A DNA stretch of 64,000 bases from Hyphomicrobiales bacterium (GTDB lineage Bacteria; Pseudomonadota; Alphaproteobacteria; Rhizobiales; NORP267), in NCBI GenBank assembly GCA_021775875.1, contig JAJFHA010000017.1, positions 62,001 to 126,000 on the forward strand, in the 5' to 3' direction. The notes beneath the pieces are model-generated. The model saw nothing but the letters and a program-made list of their open reading frames with translations, ran no database searches and was not told where the DNA came from. This document shows, piece by piece, positions 49,110 to 59,847 of the stretch. A program made the position numbers and the translations under genes. Each line of letters begins with the position of its first letter. Position 1 is the stretch's first letter.

Positions 49110-50726
49110 ATGGCGCCTGCAGCAGTAAGCGCAAACCGGCTGGAGCTTCTCCAGATTGCGGACGCGGTTGCCCGGGAAAAGGCAATAGACAAGGAAATTG
49201 TATTGTCCGCGATGGAGGAAGCCATCCAGCGTGCGGCTCGTTCGCGCTACGGGGCGGAGAACGAAATTGCTGCGCAGATCGATCCCAAATCCGGCGAGAT
49301 CACACTCAATCGTCTTCTCGAAGTGGTTGAAAATGTGGATGAAGAGGCGCGCCAGATTAGTTTGAGTGAGGCTCTGGTCCGCAACCCTGCCGCTCAGGTT
49401 GGTGATTTTATCGCCGAACCGCTTCCTCCGCTTGATTTTGGCCGGATCGCCGCCCAGAACGCCAAGCAGGTCATTGTGCAAAAAGTGCGCGACGCCGAAC
49501 GCGATCGTCAGTTTGAAGAATATAAAGACCGGGTTTCAGAAATCGTCAATGGTGTTGTCAAGCGGGTCGAATATGGCAATGTTGTTGTTGACCTTGGCCG
49601 CGCTGAGGGCATTGTCCGCCGTGATGAATTGCTGCCACGTGAAAGTTTCCGCTATGGCGACCGTATCCGGGCGTTCATTTATGATGTGCGCCGGGAGCAA
49701 CGCGGTCCGCAGATTTTCCTGTCGCGGACCCACCCTCAATTTATGGCGCAATTATTTGCCCAGGAAGTGCCGGAAATTTATGATGGCATTATCGAGTTGA
49801 AATCGGTTGCCCGTGATCCAGGCAGTCGCGCCAAAATCGCCGTCATTTCCAGCGACCCGTCGATCGACCCGGTCGGTGCCTGTGTCGGCATGCGCGGCAG
49901 CCGGGTACAGGCTGTGGTCAACGAATTGCAGGGCGAAAAGATCGATATTATTTCATGGTCACCGGATGCAGCGACATTTATCGTCAACGCTCTGGCACCG
50001 GCCGAAGTTGCCAAGGTGGTGCTGGATGAAGACGCCCAGCGGATCGAGGTTGTGGTGCCGGACGAGCAATTGTCTCTGGCTATTGGCCGACGCGGTCAAA
50101 ACGTCCGGCTCGCATCGCAATTGTCGGGCTGGGATATTGATATTCTGACCGAAGCTGAAGAATCCGAGCGCCGCCAGAAGGAATTCGCGGAACGTAGCGC
50201 AACCTTCATGGAAGAGCTCAATGTGGATGAAATGATCGGCCAGCTTTTGGCGTCCGAGGGTTTCGTCAATGCCGAAGAAGTTGCCTATGTGGTACCGGAA
50301 GAAATTGCCAGTATAGCGGGTTTGGACGAAGACACAGCTGGCGAAATTCAACGCCGGGCAGTGGAATTCCTCGAGCGCCGTGAAACTGAACTTCAAGCGG
50401 AGCGTACCAAGCTTGGTGTCGAAGACGCGGTTGGTGAATTACCGGGCGTCACAACAGCCATCATGGCGGCTTTTGGCCAGGACAAGGCTAAAACGGTTGA
50501 AGATGTTGCAGGTTACGCAACAGATGAGCTTGTTGGCTGGTCTGAGCGCACCGAAGGCGAAACGGTCTGGCATACAGGTATCCTGAGTAACCTTGATATA
50601 TCCCGTCAGGAGGCTGAAAACCTTGTAATGGCTGCGCGCCTTGCTGCTGGGTGGATCGAAGAAGAACCAGCTGAGCTTCCCGAAGGGGAAGACGGCGAAG
50701 CTGTTGAGGAGACGAGTGAGGCCTGA
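49110..50726 (+). CDS. nusA: transcription termination/antitermination factor NusA
   Basis: RNA polymerase-binding elongation factor. About 538 residues: N-terminal polymerase-binding domain (LELLQIADAVAREKAIDKE), S1 domain (VNGVVKRVEYGNVVVDLG), two KH domains (SDPSIDPVGACVGMRGSR and LAIGRRGQNVRLASQLSGW), then acidic repeat domains. Start at MAPAAVSANRL with GGAG upstream; the frame is open 35 codons earlier, overlapping rimP. Stop overlaps the next ATG (TGATG). Confidence 0.97.
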   Translation: MAPAAVSANRLELLQIADAVAREKAIDKEIVLSAMEEAIQRAARSRYGAENEIAAQIDPKSGEITLNRLLEVVENVDEEARQISLSEALVRNPAAQVGDFIAEPLPPLDFGRIAAQNAKQVIVQKVRDAERDRQFEEYKDRVSEIVNGVVKRVEYGNVVVDLGRAEGIVRRDELLPRESFRYGDRIRAFIYDVRREQRGPQIFLSRTHPQFMAQLFAQEVPEIYDGIIELKSVARDPGSRAKIAVISSDPSIDPVGACVGMRGSRVQAVVNELQGEKIDIISWSPDAATFIVNALAPAEVAKVVLDEDAQRIEVVVPDEQLSLAIGRRGQNVRLASQLSGWDIDILTEAEESERRQKEFAERSATFMEELNVDEMIGQLLASEGFVNAEEVAYVVPEEIASIAGLDEDTAGEIQRRAVEFLERRETELQAERTKLGVEDAVGELPGVTTAIMAAFGQDKAKTVEDVAGYATDELVGWSERTEGETVWHTGILSNLDISRQEAENLVMAARLAAGWIEEEPAELPEGEDGEAVEETSEA

Positions 50727-51451
50727 TGCAACAGCCGATTGAGACAGTAACAGAAAGGGTCAAGCCGGAAGGGCTGCAGGGTAAAACCGCGCGGCCCCGT
50801 CGGCGCGCCGCGCGTCGTGGCGCTTCAATTGCCACGACGGCCAGCATGACTCGTAAATGTATTGTCACTGGCGAGAGCAAGGATTGCGATGAATTGATCC
50901 GCTTTGCGCTGGGGCCGGATGGGGAAATTGCCCCTGACCTTTTCCGCAAACTGGGAGGCCGGGGTGTCTGGGTAACAGCGACGCGGGAAAATGTAGAGCG
51001 GGCTTGCGCCAAAAAAGCATTTAACCGCGCTTTTTCCACCAACGTGGTCTTACCCGAAGACCTATCCGGTCTGATTGACCAATTATTGCAGAAATCAGCA
51101 CTCGATTCTCTCGGAATGGCCCGAAAAGCAGGTCAGATCATTACCGGACAGGGCCGCTTGGATGGGGCGATCAGGTCTGGCGGCATCGCTCTTGTGTTTC
51201 ACGCCTCCGACGGGGCTGAAGACGGAATGCGCAAAACCGGCGCCGCGCTGCACGCCACGGGCCTGCGCGATAAAGTGACGGTAATAAACTTGTTTACCTC
51301 TGGGCAGATGAGTTTGGCGCTGGGTTTATCAAATGTGGTACATGCAGGCATGCCATTGGGTGGTTTGTCGCGTGCCATACTTGAAAAATACTGCAGATTG
51401 CTACGATATCGGGCCTCCAGCCCGGAAATGAATAATTCAACAGGTAATTGA
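50726..51451 (+). CDS. YlxR family RNA-binding protein fused to L7Ae-like domain (DUF448)
   Basis: 241 residues. After a basic N-terminus comes the YlxR/DUF448 domain ([38 protein letters not shown]), then an L7Ae/YlxQ-like region ([19 protein letters not shown]). The fusion of both domains in one protein is normal in alphaproteobacteria. Conserved between nusA and infB; role in translation or rRNA binding is inferred. Confidence 0.93.
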   Translation: MQQPIETVTERVKPEGLQGKTARPRRRAARRGASIATTASMTRKCIVTGESKDCDELIRFALGPDGEIAPDLFRKLGGRGVWVTATRENVERACAKKAFNRAFSTNVVLPEDLSGLIDQLLQKSALDSLGMARKAGQIITGQGRLDGAIRSGGIALVFHASDGAEDGMRKTGAALHATGLRDKVTVINLFTSGQMSLALGLSNVVHAGMPLGGLSRAILEKYCRLLRYRASSPEMNNSTGN

Positions 51452-51482
51452 CGGCACAGGCTTTCAAGGATACGCGAACAGT

Positions 51483-54047
51483 ATGAGTGATACCAACAAT
51501 ACAGACGACGAAAAGACCTTGCGCGTTGGGGCGGCAAAACCCCTGAGCGTTGGTCGTACCGTTGATTCAGGCCAAGTACGTCAGAAATTCAGCCATGGCC
51601 GCACCAGATCAGTGGTTGTTGAAAAGAAACGGCGTCGCATTGTCACCCCTGACGAAGCGGCAAAACAGGAAGCGGCCCCTGCAGCTCCATCTCCGGCTGT
51701 GCCTACAGCGCCAATAGCCAAACAGGCGGCCCCTGTCAGCCCCGCGCCGGTGGCACCGCCTGCAGATCCCAAAGGGTCTGGCATGGTGTTACGTAGCCTG
51801 ACAAACGAAGAAAAAGATGCTCGCGTTCAGGCCCTCAATCTTGCCAAAGAACGAGAAGCCGAAGATCGCCGCCGTGCGGAAGAGGAACGTGCCCGGCTTG
51901 ACGATGATGATCGCCGCCGCGCGGAGGACCGCAAGGCTGCGGAAGATCGTAAAAAAGAGGAAGAAGGGCGTCTCCAGTTAGAAGAAGAACAACGTGTTGC
52001 TGCTGAACAGGCTGCAGTGGAAGAAGCGGCCCGTGCTGCCGCTGATGCGCCTGATCCAGATGCGCCAGCCCCCGCTCGGGGCAGAGAGGCAAAAGCCGCC
52101 GTTCCCCAGAAACGTCCCGAACAGCGCCCGGCAACGCGCCGTGATGGCGATCGGCGCAAGGGCCGCCTGACCCTCGCCAATGCGTTGAACCAGGAAGATG
52201 GCCGCGAGCGCAGCATGGCTGCGATGCGCCGCCACCGCGAACGTATCAAGAAGCAAACCGCACCTCAGGGTCCGCAAGCCAAAAGAGTACGCGAAGTGGT
52301 TCTGCCTGAGACCATCACGATCAAGGAACTTGCCGACCGGATGGCAGAGCGTGCGGTTGATATCGTCAGATATCTGATGAAACAGGGCCAGATGCTCAAG
52401 CCAAGCGACGTGATCGACGCCGATCTGGCGGAAATTCTGGTTGATGAATTTGGTCACACCGTCAAGCGTGTCACAGATGCCGATGTTGAAGTTGGCTTGT
52501 TTGCGGAAGCAGATGATGAAGCTGATCTGGTGTCCCGCCCGCCTGTTGTCACCATTATGGGTCATGTGGATCACGGCAAGACGTCGCTACTTGACGCATT
52601 GCGGGAAACCGATGTTGTTACCGGTGAAGCTGGCGGCATTACCCAGCATATCGGCGCCTATCAGGTATCCGATCCGTCGGGCAAAAAAATCACTTTTATC
52701 GACACCCCCGGTCATGCCGCTTTTTCCGAGATGCGGGCGCGTGGTGCCAATGTCACCGATATTGTTATTCTCGTGGTGGCCGCCGACGATGGTGTGATGC
52801 CGCAAACGATTGAAGCCATCAACCATGCCCGCGTAGCAGAAGTGCCGATCATTGTGGCGATTAATAAAATGGACAAGGAAGGCGTTGACCCGACCCGGGT
52901 TCGCACGGATCTTCTGCAACATGAAATTGTTGTGGAATCCATGTCCGGTGATGTTCTTGAGGTCGAAGTTTCAGCGCTCAAAAAAACCAATCTTGATAAG
53001 CTCCTTGATGCCATTTCTCTCCAGTCAGAAGTATTGGAACTGAAGGCCAACCCGGACCACTCCGCCGAAGGCGTGGTGGTTGAAGCCCGTCTCGACAAGG
53101 GCCGTGGCCCGGTTTCCACAATTCTGGTTCAACGCGGAACCTTGAAAATAGGTGATATTGTTGTGGCCGGCACGGAATGGGGACGTGCCAGGGCGATGCT
53201 CGACGATCATGATAACCAGATCAAAACAGCGGGACCTTCGGTGCCTGTTGAAGTACTGGGCCTGAGCGGAGCACCTCTGGCGGGTGATTCGTTTGCAGTT
53301 GTTGAAAATGAAGCCCGCGCCCGCGAAATCACCGAATATCGTGATCGCGCCCGGCGTGAAAAACAAACCGCTACCATGGTCACCGCGCGTGGTGGTCTTG
53401 AAGACATGATGAACCAGAGCAAGGCTGTTCAAATCAGTAACGTGCCGGTGGTTATCAAGGGTGATGTTCAGGGTTCGGTTGAAGCAATTTCCGGAGCGCT
53501 TAATAAACTTGGAACCGATGAAGTAAACGCCCAGGTGCTTCATGCCGCGACCGGCGGCATCACAGAATCCGATGTGACCCTGGCGATTGCATCAGGTGCA
53601 GCGATTATTGGGTTTAACGTGCGCGCCAACAAGCAGGCACGAGAAGCAGCGGCCCAGGCCGGCATCGAAATTCGCTATTATTCGGTGATCTATGATCTGG
53701 TTGACGATATTAAAGCCATCATGTCCGGCCTGTTGTCGCCGGAGATCAGGGAAGAATTTCTTGGCAACGCCAAAATTCTCGAAGTCTTCGATATCTCCAA
53801 ACTTGGCAAGATTGCCGGTTGTACAATCACCGAAGGCAAGGTCCAGCGGGGCGCTAATGTACGCTTGATCCGCGACGATGTGGTCATCCATGAAGGTGAG
53901 CTTTCAACCCTGAAACGTTTCAAGGACGAAGTTCGCGAAGTGGTATCGGGTCAGGAATGCGGCATGGGGTTTGAAAAATATCACGATCTCCGCGAAGGCG
54001 ATGTGATCGAGTGTTTCAACGTCGAGAAAATCGCGCGCTCTCTTTAA
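51483..54047 (+). CDS. infB: translation initiation factor IF-2
   Basis: GTPase that brings fMet-tRNA to the 30S subunit. 854 residues: a long Ala/Pro/Arg/Glu-rich N-terminal part with a charged coiled coil (residues 115-185), IF2N domain ([20 protein letters not shown]), then the G domain with [16 protein letters not shown] near residue 358, [16 protein letters not shown] and NKMDKEG, followed by domains II-IV. Variable N-terminus is typical. Confidence 0.98.
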   Translation: MSDTNNTDDEKTLRVGAAKPLSVGRTVDSGQVRQKFSHGRTRSVVVEKKRRRIVTPDEAAKQEAAPAAPSPAVPTAPIAKQAAPVSPAPVAPPADPKGSGMVLRSLTNEEKDARVQALNLAKEREAEDRRRAEEERARLDDDDRRRAEDRKAAEDRKKEEEGRLQLEEEQRVAAEQAAVEEAARAAADAPDPDAPAPARGREAKAAVPQKRPEQRPATRRDGDRRKGRLTLANALNQEDGRERSMAAMRRHRERIKKQTAPQGPQAKRVREVVLPETITIKELADRMAERAVDIVRYLMKQGQMLKPSDVIDADLAEILVDEFGHTVKRVTDADVEVGLFAEADDEADLVSRPPVVTIMGHVDHGKTSLLDALRETDVVTGEAGGITQHIGAYQVSDPSGKKITFIDTPGHAAFSEMRARGANVTDIVILVVAADDGVMPQTIEAINHARVAEVPIIVAINKMDKEGVDPTRVRTDLLQHEIVVESMSGDVLEVEVSALKKTNLDKLLDAISLQSEVLELKANPDHSAEGVVVEARLDKGRGPVSTILVQRGTLKIGDIVVAGTEWGRARAMLDDHDNQIKTAGPSVPVEVLGLSGAPLAGDSFAVVENEARAREITEYRDRARREKQTATMVTARGGLEDMMNQSKAVQISNVPVVIKGDVQGSVEAISGALNKLGTDEVNAQVLHAATGGITESDVTLAIASGAAIIGFNVRANKQAREAAAQAGIEIRYYSVIYDLVDDIKAIMSGLLSPEIREEFLGNAKILEVFDISKLGKIAGCTITEGKVQRGANVRLIRDDVVIHEGELSTLKRFKDEVREVVSGQECGMGFEKYHDLREGDVIECFNVEKIARSL

Positions 54048-54095
54048 CCCAGACCCTTACCTGAACAATAGCGTTCAACAATACGGATACAAGTT

Positions 54096-54527
54096 ATGTC
54101 CAGCAAATCTCGTCGCGACGACGGCGATGGCCGTAGCGGTAGAGCGCCGAGCCAGCGCCAGTTGCGCGTTGGCGAAGTTGTGCGCCACGAATTGTCTCAA
54201 ATTCTGACCCATGGCGGATTTCATGACCCCGAATTGCAGGGTCGGATTATTACGGTGCCGGAAGTGCGTATGACGCCCGATCTGAAAACCGCCAATGTAT
54301 TTGTCATGCCCCTTGGTGGTAGCGGCGAAAAAGAGGTTATCAGTGCGCTTAACCGGAATAAAAAGCGCATCCGAGGCCTGTTGTCACAAAAACTGACTCT
54401 CAAATATATGCCGGGGCTGAGTTTTGAGCTTGATCGCTCGTTTCAGGCGTCGCGAAAAATCGATGATCTGCTGCGTTCGCCGGACGTATCCCGGGATCTT
54501 GGAAAAGACCCTGAAGGGCAGCAGTGA
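54096..54527 (+). CDS. rbfA: ribosome-binding factor A
   Basis: Binds 30S subunits for 16S 5'-end maturation and cold adaptation. 143 residues: RQLRVGEVVRHELSQILTHG, ITVPEVRMTPDLKTANVFV and LKYMPGLSFELDRSFQASRKIDDLL (in parts) are family-typical. The stop directly precedes the truB ATG with no spacing. Confidence 0.96.
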   Translation: MSSKSRRDDGDGRSGRAPSQRQLRVGEVVRHELSQILTHGGFHDPELQGRIITVPEVRMTPDLKTANVFVMPLGGSGEKEVISALNRNKKRIRGLLSQKLTLKYMPGLSFELDRSFQASRKIDDLLRSPDVSRDLGKDPEGQQ

Positions 54528-55475
54528 ATGGGCCGCAAACGCAAGGGCGATCAGGTCGATGGCTGGGTATTGTTCGACAAACCGCTTGGTATGACATCAA
54601 CCCGCGCCGTTGCTGTGGTGCGGCGTCTGTTCAACGCCCAGAAAGCCGGCCATGCCGGAACCCTTGATCCGTTGGCAACCGGCATGTTGCCGATCGCGCT
54701 GGGCGAAGCCACGAAAACCGTTCCCTTTATCGTGGATGCCACCAAGGATTATGAATTCACGGTTTGCTGGGGCGAAGAGCGCGACACCGATGATCGTGAA
54801 GGCCAGGCGGTGGAGACATCAACCAGTCGCCCGAAAAAGCAGGATATTATTGATTGTCTGCAATCCTGTCTGGGTGAAATCACCCAAATCCCGCCCGCAT
54901 ATTCTGCAATCAAAATCGATGGCGAACGGGCCTATGATCTGGCAAGGAGGGGCGAAAAAGTCACCCCAAAACCCCGTCAGGTCCAGATTCATAGCCTGGA
55001 ACTGGTCGATCAACCGGACTTAGACCATGCCCGCTTCAGCGTGACCTGCGGCAAAGGAACCTATATCCGCGCTCTGGCCCGTGATATGGGCCGCGAATTG
55101 GGCTGTTTTGGCCATATTGCTGAATTGCGCCGGACCCGGGTTGGACCAATGGATAATGCTCGAATGATTTTGCTGGATAAACTTGAGACTTTCAGTCATA
55201 AAGGCGGCGGCCAGCAGATGCTGGCCAATTTAATTTGCCCTGTAGAGACCGCGCTGGACGACATCCCGGCGCTGGCCATAAGCGGAGCGGATACGGTCTG
55301 TCTCAGACAAGGACAGTCCATTCTGGTGCGTGGAGGGGATGCCCCTGTTGTTACCGGCCTGGCCTATGCGGTTTGCAAGGGAGATCTTGTGGCGCTTGGC
55401 GAAGTTCGGCGCGGCGAATTGCATCCAACACGCGTTTTTAATATTGCCGGGCCAAGCCCGCAAAATGGAACATAA
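54528..55475 (+). CDS. truB: tRNA pseudouridine-55 synthase
   Basis: Makes the universal pseudouridine at position 55 of tRNAs. 315 residues: [17 protein letters not shown], the catalytic Asp in [23 protein letters not shown] (split here for length) near residue 47, [21 protein letters not shown] and [17 protein letters not shown]-terminal PUA-like tail. Abuts rbfA; rpsO follows 11 bases after the stop. Confidence 0.97.
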   Translation: MGRKRKGDQVDGWVLFDKPLGMTSTRAVAVVRRLFNAQKAGHAGTLDPLATGMLPIALGEATKTVPFIVDATKDYEFTVCWGEERDTDDREGQAVETSTSRPKKQDIIDCLQSCLGEITQIPPAYSAIKIDGERAYDLARRGEKVTPKPRQVQIHSLELVDQPDLDHARFSVTCGKGTYIRALARDMGRELGCFGHIAELRRTRVGPMDNARMILLDKLETFSHKGGGQQMLANLICPVETALDDIPALAISGADTVCLRQGQSILVRGGDAPVVTGLAYAVCKGDLVALGEVRRGELHPTRVFNIAGPSPQNGT

Positions 55476-55486
55476 GGAGTAATCCG

Positions 55487-55756
55487 ATGTCGATTACGCA
55501 AGAACGCAAAGCTGCGTTGATCAAGGAATTTTCGCAAGGCGAAGGGGATACCGGTTCGCCTGATATCCAGGTTGCAATCCTGACTGAGCGGATCAGCAAT
55601 CTCACCGAACATTTCAAGACACACAAGAAAGACAATCATTCCCGGCGTGGACTGCTGAAAATGGTCAGCCAGCGCCGCAGGCACCTGGATTATATCAAGC
55701 GCAAAGAAGAAAAGCGCTACCAGGACCTGATTGCCCGGCTCGGTATCCGCCGGTAA
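55487..55756 (+). CDS. rpsO: 30S ribosomal protein S15
   Basis: 89 residues with the S15 signature [36 protein letters not shown] and [20 protein letters not shown] ribosome site precedes the ATG. Linked to pnp as in most bacteria. Confidence 0.99.
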   Translation: MSITQERKAALIKEFSQGEGDTGSPDIQVAILTERISNLTEHFKTHKKDNHSRRGLLKMVSQRRRHLDYIKRKEEKRYQDLIARLGIRR

Positions 55757-55835
55757 GTAACGCTGACCGGTGTGGCGCCACGTCTGCCACCCGATTGGTA
55801 CATTTGAATGTATGGGGGGTCATGACAGGATCGCC

Positions 55836-55865
55836 GGAAACTTTTCCATGTGGATAAGAGTTTCC
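55836..55865 (+). promoter_or_regulatory. leader hairpin between rpsO and pnp
   Basis: GGAAACT with AGTTTCC, extended by U-G and U-A pairs to about 10 bp with a ten-base loop, 66 bases before the pnp ATG. In E. coli the pnp leader has an RNase III-cut stem used in autoregulation; this may be the counterpart, by position only. Confidence 0.45.
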
Positions 55866-55930
55866 AGCCGTCTTGTTCATGGCTCTGCATGCGCAGATAT
55901 GACGAGATAGATGAACGATAGGAAAATATA

Positions 55931-58039
55931 ATGTTTGAAGTCCATAGAGAAGAAATCGAGTGGGGTGGACGTCCGCTCATTCTGGAAACGGGCAAGGTTG
56001 CCCGTCAGGCCGACGGAACGATCATGCTCCAGTACGGCGAAACCACCGTTATGGCAGCTGTTGTTGCCAGCAGGACTCCCAAAGAGGGAATCGATTTTCT
56101 GCCCCTGACAGTCCATTATCAGGAAAAATACTATGCTGCCGGTAAAGTTCCGGGCGGCTTTTTCAAGCGCGAAGCGCGCCCCTCGGAAAAAGAAACCCTG
56201 ACAGCCCGTCTGATTGACCGGCCGATCCGGCCGCTCTTTGCCAAGGGCTATCAGAACGAAACCCTGGTCATGATCACGGTTCTGTCCCATGATCTCGAAA
56301 ATGACCCGGATATTCTGGGTATGATCGCCACATCTGCTGCGCTGACCATTTCGGGAATTCCATTTATGGGTCCGATCGCTGGTGCCCGCGTTGGCTATAA
56401 GGATGGCGAATATATCCTCAATCCATTGATCGATGATGTTAGCGAAAGCGAACTTGATCTGGTGGTTGCCGGCACAACTGACGCCGTGCTGATGGTTGAA
56501 TCCGAAGCCAAGGAATTGTCCGAAGATGTCATGCTTGGCGCCGTCATGTTTGGTCATAAAGAATGCCAGCCGGTAATCGACGCGATTATCCGTCTGGCTG
56601 AAAAAGCAGCCAAGGATGCCTGGGACCTGCCAGCGGAAGAAGATACCACGGTCAAGGATGCGGTTGCCAAGCATGTATCGAAAGATATTGCTGAAGCCTA
56701 TGGCATCAAGACCAAGTCTGAGCGCCAGATCCGTCTCGCGGAAGTCCGCGCTGCGGCTCATGAAGCGCTTGGTGGTGACGGCGACGACGCCATCCCCGCA
56801 GGCAAAATCGATGGTGCGTTCAAGTCAGCTGAGAAAACGACCGTTCGTGGCCAGATTTTGAATGACAGCATCCGCATTGATGGACGCGGTCTCTCAGACG
56901 TGCGCCCGATCGAATGTGAAGTCGGCATCTTGCCTCGTACCCATGGCTCAGCGCTCTTCACCCGGGGTGAAACCCAGGCGCTGGTTGTCACCACGCTTGG
57001 CACAGGTGACGACGAGCAGTTTGTTGACGCGCTCGAAGGCACCTACAAAGAACCTTTCCTGCTGCATTATAATTTCCCGCCCTATTCGGTTGGTGAAGCA
57101 CGCCGCGTTGGCCCTCCCGGCAGGCGTGAAATCGGTCACGGCAAGCTTGCATGGCGGGCCGTGCATCCGTTGCTGCCGACGCGCGAAGATTTCCCCTACA
57201 CGATCCGGGTTGTCTCCGAGATTACCGAATCCAATGGGTCCTCATCAATGGCGACCGTATGCGGTACTTCGCTTGCCGTCATGGATGCCGGTGTGCCGCT
57301 GGTGAAACCAGTAGCCGGTATTGCCATGGGACTGATCAAGGAAGGCGACAAGTTCGCGGTTCTCTCAGATATTCTCGGCGATGAAGACCATCTCGGCGAT
57401 ATGGATTTCAAGGTGGCCGGATCAGCAGATGGCATCACGTCATTGCAGATGGACATCAAGATTGCCGGTATCACCGAAGATATTATGGAAGCAGCTCTTG
57501 AACAGGCCAAGGGTGGCCGGATTCATATTCTTGGCGAAATGGCAAAGGCGCTTGGAACCGCCCGTGATGAAGTCGGTGAATATGCCCCACGCATCGAGAC
57601 CATGAATATCCCGGTCGACAAAATCCGCGACGTGATCGGTGCCGGTGGCAAGATCATCCGCGAAATTGTCGAAGAGACCGGTGCCAAGATCGACATCTCG
57701 GACGATGGCACCATCAAGGTAGCGTCAAGCGATCTCGCCAGCATCAAGGCCGCCATGGACTGGATCCACGGCCTCACAGCTGAACCCGAAGTCGGCATGA
57801 TCTACAAAGGCAAGGTTGTTAAAACCCTCGACTTTGGTGCTTTTGTGAACTTCTTTGGACCAAAAGATGGCCTGGTACATATCTCCCAGCTGTCCCAGGA
57901 ACGCGCCGAAAAAGTCACCGACTTTGTCAATGAGGGCGACGAGATTTACGTCAAATTGCTCGGCATCGATGACCGCGGCAAGGTTCGCCTCTCCATGAAA
58001 GTCGTGGATCAGGAAACCGGCGAAGAAATCGCTGAATAA
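55931..58039 (+). CDS. pnp: polyribonucleotide nucleotidyltransferase (PNPase)
   Basis: Phosphorolytic 3'-5' exoribonuclease in mRNA decay. 702 residues: first RNase PH domain ([20 protein letters not shown]), helical domain, second RNase PH domain ([34 protein letters not shown]), KH domain ([20 protein letters not shown]) and S1 domain ([18 protein letters not shown]). All standard. Ends the long translation/RNA block. Confidence 0.99.
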   Translation: MFEVHREEIEWGGRPLILETGKVARQADGTIMLQYGETTVMAAVVASRTPKEGIDFLPLTVHYQEKYYAAGKVPGGFFKREARPSEKETLTARLIDRPIRPLFAKGYQNETLVMITVLSHDLENDPDILGMIATSAALTISGIPFMGPIAGARVGYKDGEYILNPLIDDVSESELDLVVAGTTDAVLMVESEAKELSEDVMLGAVMFGHKECQPVIDAIIRLAEKAAKDAWDLPAEEDTTVKDAVAKHVSKDIAEAYGIKTKSERQIRLAEVRAAAHEALGGDGDDAIPAGKIDGAFKSAEKTTVRGQILNDSIRIDGRGLSDVRPIECEVGILPRTHGSALFTRGETQALVVTTLGTGDDEQFVDALEGTYKEPFLLHYNFPPYSVGEARRVGPPGRREIGHGKLAWRAVHPLLPTREDFPYTIRVVSEITESNGSSSMATVCGTSLAVMDAGVPLVKPVAGIAMGLIKEGDKFAVLSDILGDEDHLGDMDFKVAGSADGITSLQMDIKIAGITEDIMEAALEQAKGGRIHILGEMAKALGTARDEVGEYAPRIETMNIPVDKIRDVIGAGGKIIREIVEETGAKIDISDDGTIKVASSDLASIKAAMDWIHGLTAEPEVGMIYKGKVVKTLDFGAFVNFFGPKDGLVHISQLSQERAEKVTDFVNEGDEIYVKLLGIDDRGKVRLSMKVVDQETGEEIAE

Positions 58040-58063
58040 GACGGTTTCAAAAATCGAGTATAG

Positions 58064-58096
58064 AAAGAGCGGCTCCCCGGAGCCGCTCTTTTTTTT
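58064..58096 (+). terminator. strong Rho-independent terminator after pnp
   Basis: AAAGAGCGGCTCC / GGAGCCGCTCTTT: 13-bp perfect stem with a two-base spacer, followed by a run of T. 25 bases after the pnp stop. Confidence 0.95.
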
Positions 58097-58219
58097 GCGC
58101 ATTTGGAAAAAGCGAACCCCAATTCGTCTTTCCAGATTCCGTTATAACCCGAAGCGGAAATTCGTTTTGTGCCTATCTGACGGCAGCTATGCGGACTTAT
58201 CAGACATCGGAAGTGAATA

Positions 58220-59323
58220 CTAAATCCAGAATTTTTCTTGAACAGTGGCTTGGCGCGAACCATCAGGAGTTTCCAAAATCAATTTGTTGCCTTCGTCCCA
58301 ATGCGTCATACGCACCATCCCTATGGAAACATTGGTGTTGAAATCGGGAGACCAAGCCGTCGAGGACACACGGCCCACGACCTTGCCATTGGCTAAAAGC
58401 GGCCAATGCCTGTCACAGATTGGTACCGGATCACCATCAATAGAAATGGCGCAAATCTGTTTCACCGGCCCTTCTGCAGCAACCCGAAGAAGCGCATCGC
58501 GCCCAATACAGCCGATAGCGGTTTGCGTGTTACAGAATCGTCCCAGTCCGCATTCGTGTGGCGTATTGTCGTCTGTCATATCATTACCGTAAGACAGGAG
58601 CCCGCCTTCGATGCGTTCGATTAGATTGGGGCAACCTGCATGAACGTCCATGCTCTCTCCGGCCTCCATTATCGCATTCCATAGCGGCATTCCCATATCC
58701 TCGCCTTCGACGTAGATCTCGAAACCGCATTGTTTGGAATAGCCCGACCGTGCAACCACCAGATCACGACCCTGAAAATTTAAATGCTTGAAACGGAAGA
58801 AGCGAATCTGGCGCACTTGGTTACCGAAGACCGCAGCCATAAGGTCTTCGGCGCGCGGTCCCTGAACTGCCAACGGCGACACATCGGGTTCATCAACCAG
58901 CACATCCAGCCTGTAGCCATAAGTCAATCCCTTGATCCAGTATAGCAGGTCGCTGTCAGCGATCGAAATCCACCACCGATCTTCAGCCAGTTTGACGAGA
59001 ACAGGATCGTTCAGCATGCCGCCGGTTTCGTCGACGATAGGTATATAGTAGCACTGCCCTGGCTGCATCGGTCGCAGATCACGCGGGGTGAGAAGCTGTA
59101 TAAGGCGCCCGGCATCGGGGCCACGTATTTCAATCTGACGTTCGCAGGCTACGTCCCAGACCTGCACCGCCTCTTTGAGGTGGCGGTAATCCTCTTCCAA
59201 CGAGCGGAAAACGGTGGGCAAAAGCATGTGATTGTAGACAGTATAGGCCTTAACGCCCGCCGCTTCGACACCGTCCGAAAATGGCGTGCGCCGTAGTCTG
59301 CGGGATGGGGATAATAGTGCCAT
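58220..59323 (-). CDS. dmdA: DmdA-like dimethylsulfoniopropionate demethylase / GcvT family
   Basis: A 367-residue GcvT-fold tetrahydrofolate-dependent demethylase. The N-terminal SRRLRRTPFSDGVEAAGVKA, YTVYNHMLLPT, WDVACERQIEIRGPDA, QLLTPRDL, GQCYYIPIVDETGGMLNDPV and ISIADSDLLYWIKGL closely resemble DmdA, which demethylates the algal osmolyte DMSP to methylmercaptopropionate; length also fits. Related clades act on other methylated compounds, so substrate is not certain. ATG with GGAG nine bases upstream. No dmdBCD genes are visible. It faces the pnp terminator and lies next to fabI, an unusual place. Confidence 0.78.
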   Translation of the reverse strand: MALLSPSRRLRRTPFSDGVEAAGVKAYTVYNHMLLPTVFRSLEEDYRHLKEAVQVWDVACERQIEIRGPDAGRLIQLLTPRDLRPMQPGQCYYIPIVDETGGMLNDPVLVKLAEDRWWISIADSDLLYWIKGLTYGYRLDVLVDEPDVSPLAVQGPRAEDLMAAVFGNQVRQIRFFRFKHLNFQGRDLVVARSGYSKQCGFEIYVEGEDMGMPLWNAIMEAGESMDVHAGCPNLIERIEGGLLSYGNDMTDDNTPHECGLGRFCNTQTAIGCIGRDALLRVAAEGPVKQICAISIDGDPVPICDRHWPLLANGKVVGRVSSTAWSPDFNTNVSIGMVRMTHWDEGNKLILETPDGSRQATVQEKFWI

Positions 59324-59417
59324 TCGCGTTCACTCCAATTCAATAATCCATTTTCGTTAGTGACATTCCTGTTCCTTTCTGGTCAAGTTTTTCTGCGACA
59401 TGAAACTCACCATTTAG

Positions 59418-59801
59418 TCAGGACAGAGAAATTCAGGAAACCCTAGAAAATTCTGTTGGGTGCTGAAAAATCTCTACTCCATTGGATATGCCATTCAGAC
59501 GGAAGCAAAAAATTTACCTGACTGTGCGTACGCTGAAAGGATTACCGCTGAAATGGCGCGGCAGTACAGTCAGGTGCGACCCGGTATCAGGCAGCTTGGT
59601 GTTTGAGTTGGACTAGTAGGGGCGGCCTTTGTTGCGCAGACTGTTGGCGAATGGCAGGTATGGGCCCTGAGCAGTCGTTCGCAGCAAACTAAACTGTTGG
59701 CGGCTCACGGCACTTGGCGGAAGTGTGACGGAGGCTCGGAAAGTGGCAGACAGACCCTCGATTTGGGGATTCCCGGGCAAATATCACGAGTGCATAAATC
59801 T
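59418..59801 (+). pseudogene. possible decayed coding region between dmdA and fabI
   Basis: Within a 524-base gap with no intact gene, one plus-strand frame is open for 62 codons (59418-59603), has a single TGA at 59604-59606, then is open for another 65 codons to a TGA at 59802. The first part reads GYAIQTEAKNLPDCAYAERI then TAEMARQYSQVRPGIRQLGV; the second has VAQTVGEWQVWALSSRSQQT. No start codon with a ribosome site and no family recognised. Could be chance. Confidence 0.25.
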
Positions 59802-59847
59802 TGAAATTTGCGGCGTCTACCAAGGAAACCGTTCAGGCCGAAAAACC

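Noticed and set aside
51098-51115. CAGCACTC as a CIRCE half-site
   Set aside because: No matching GAGTGCT half follows, and it lies within the YlxR-family coding region.
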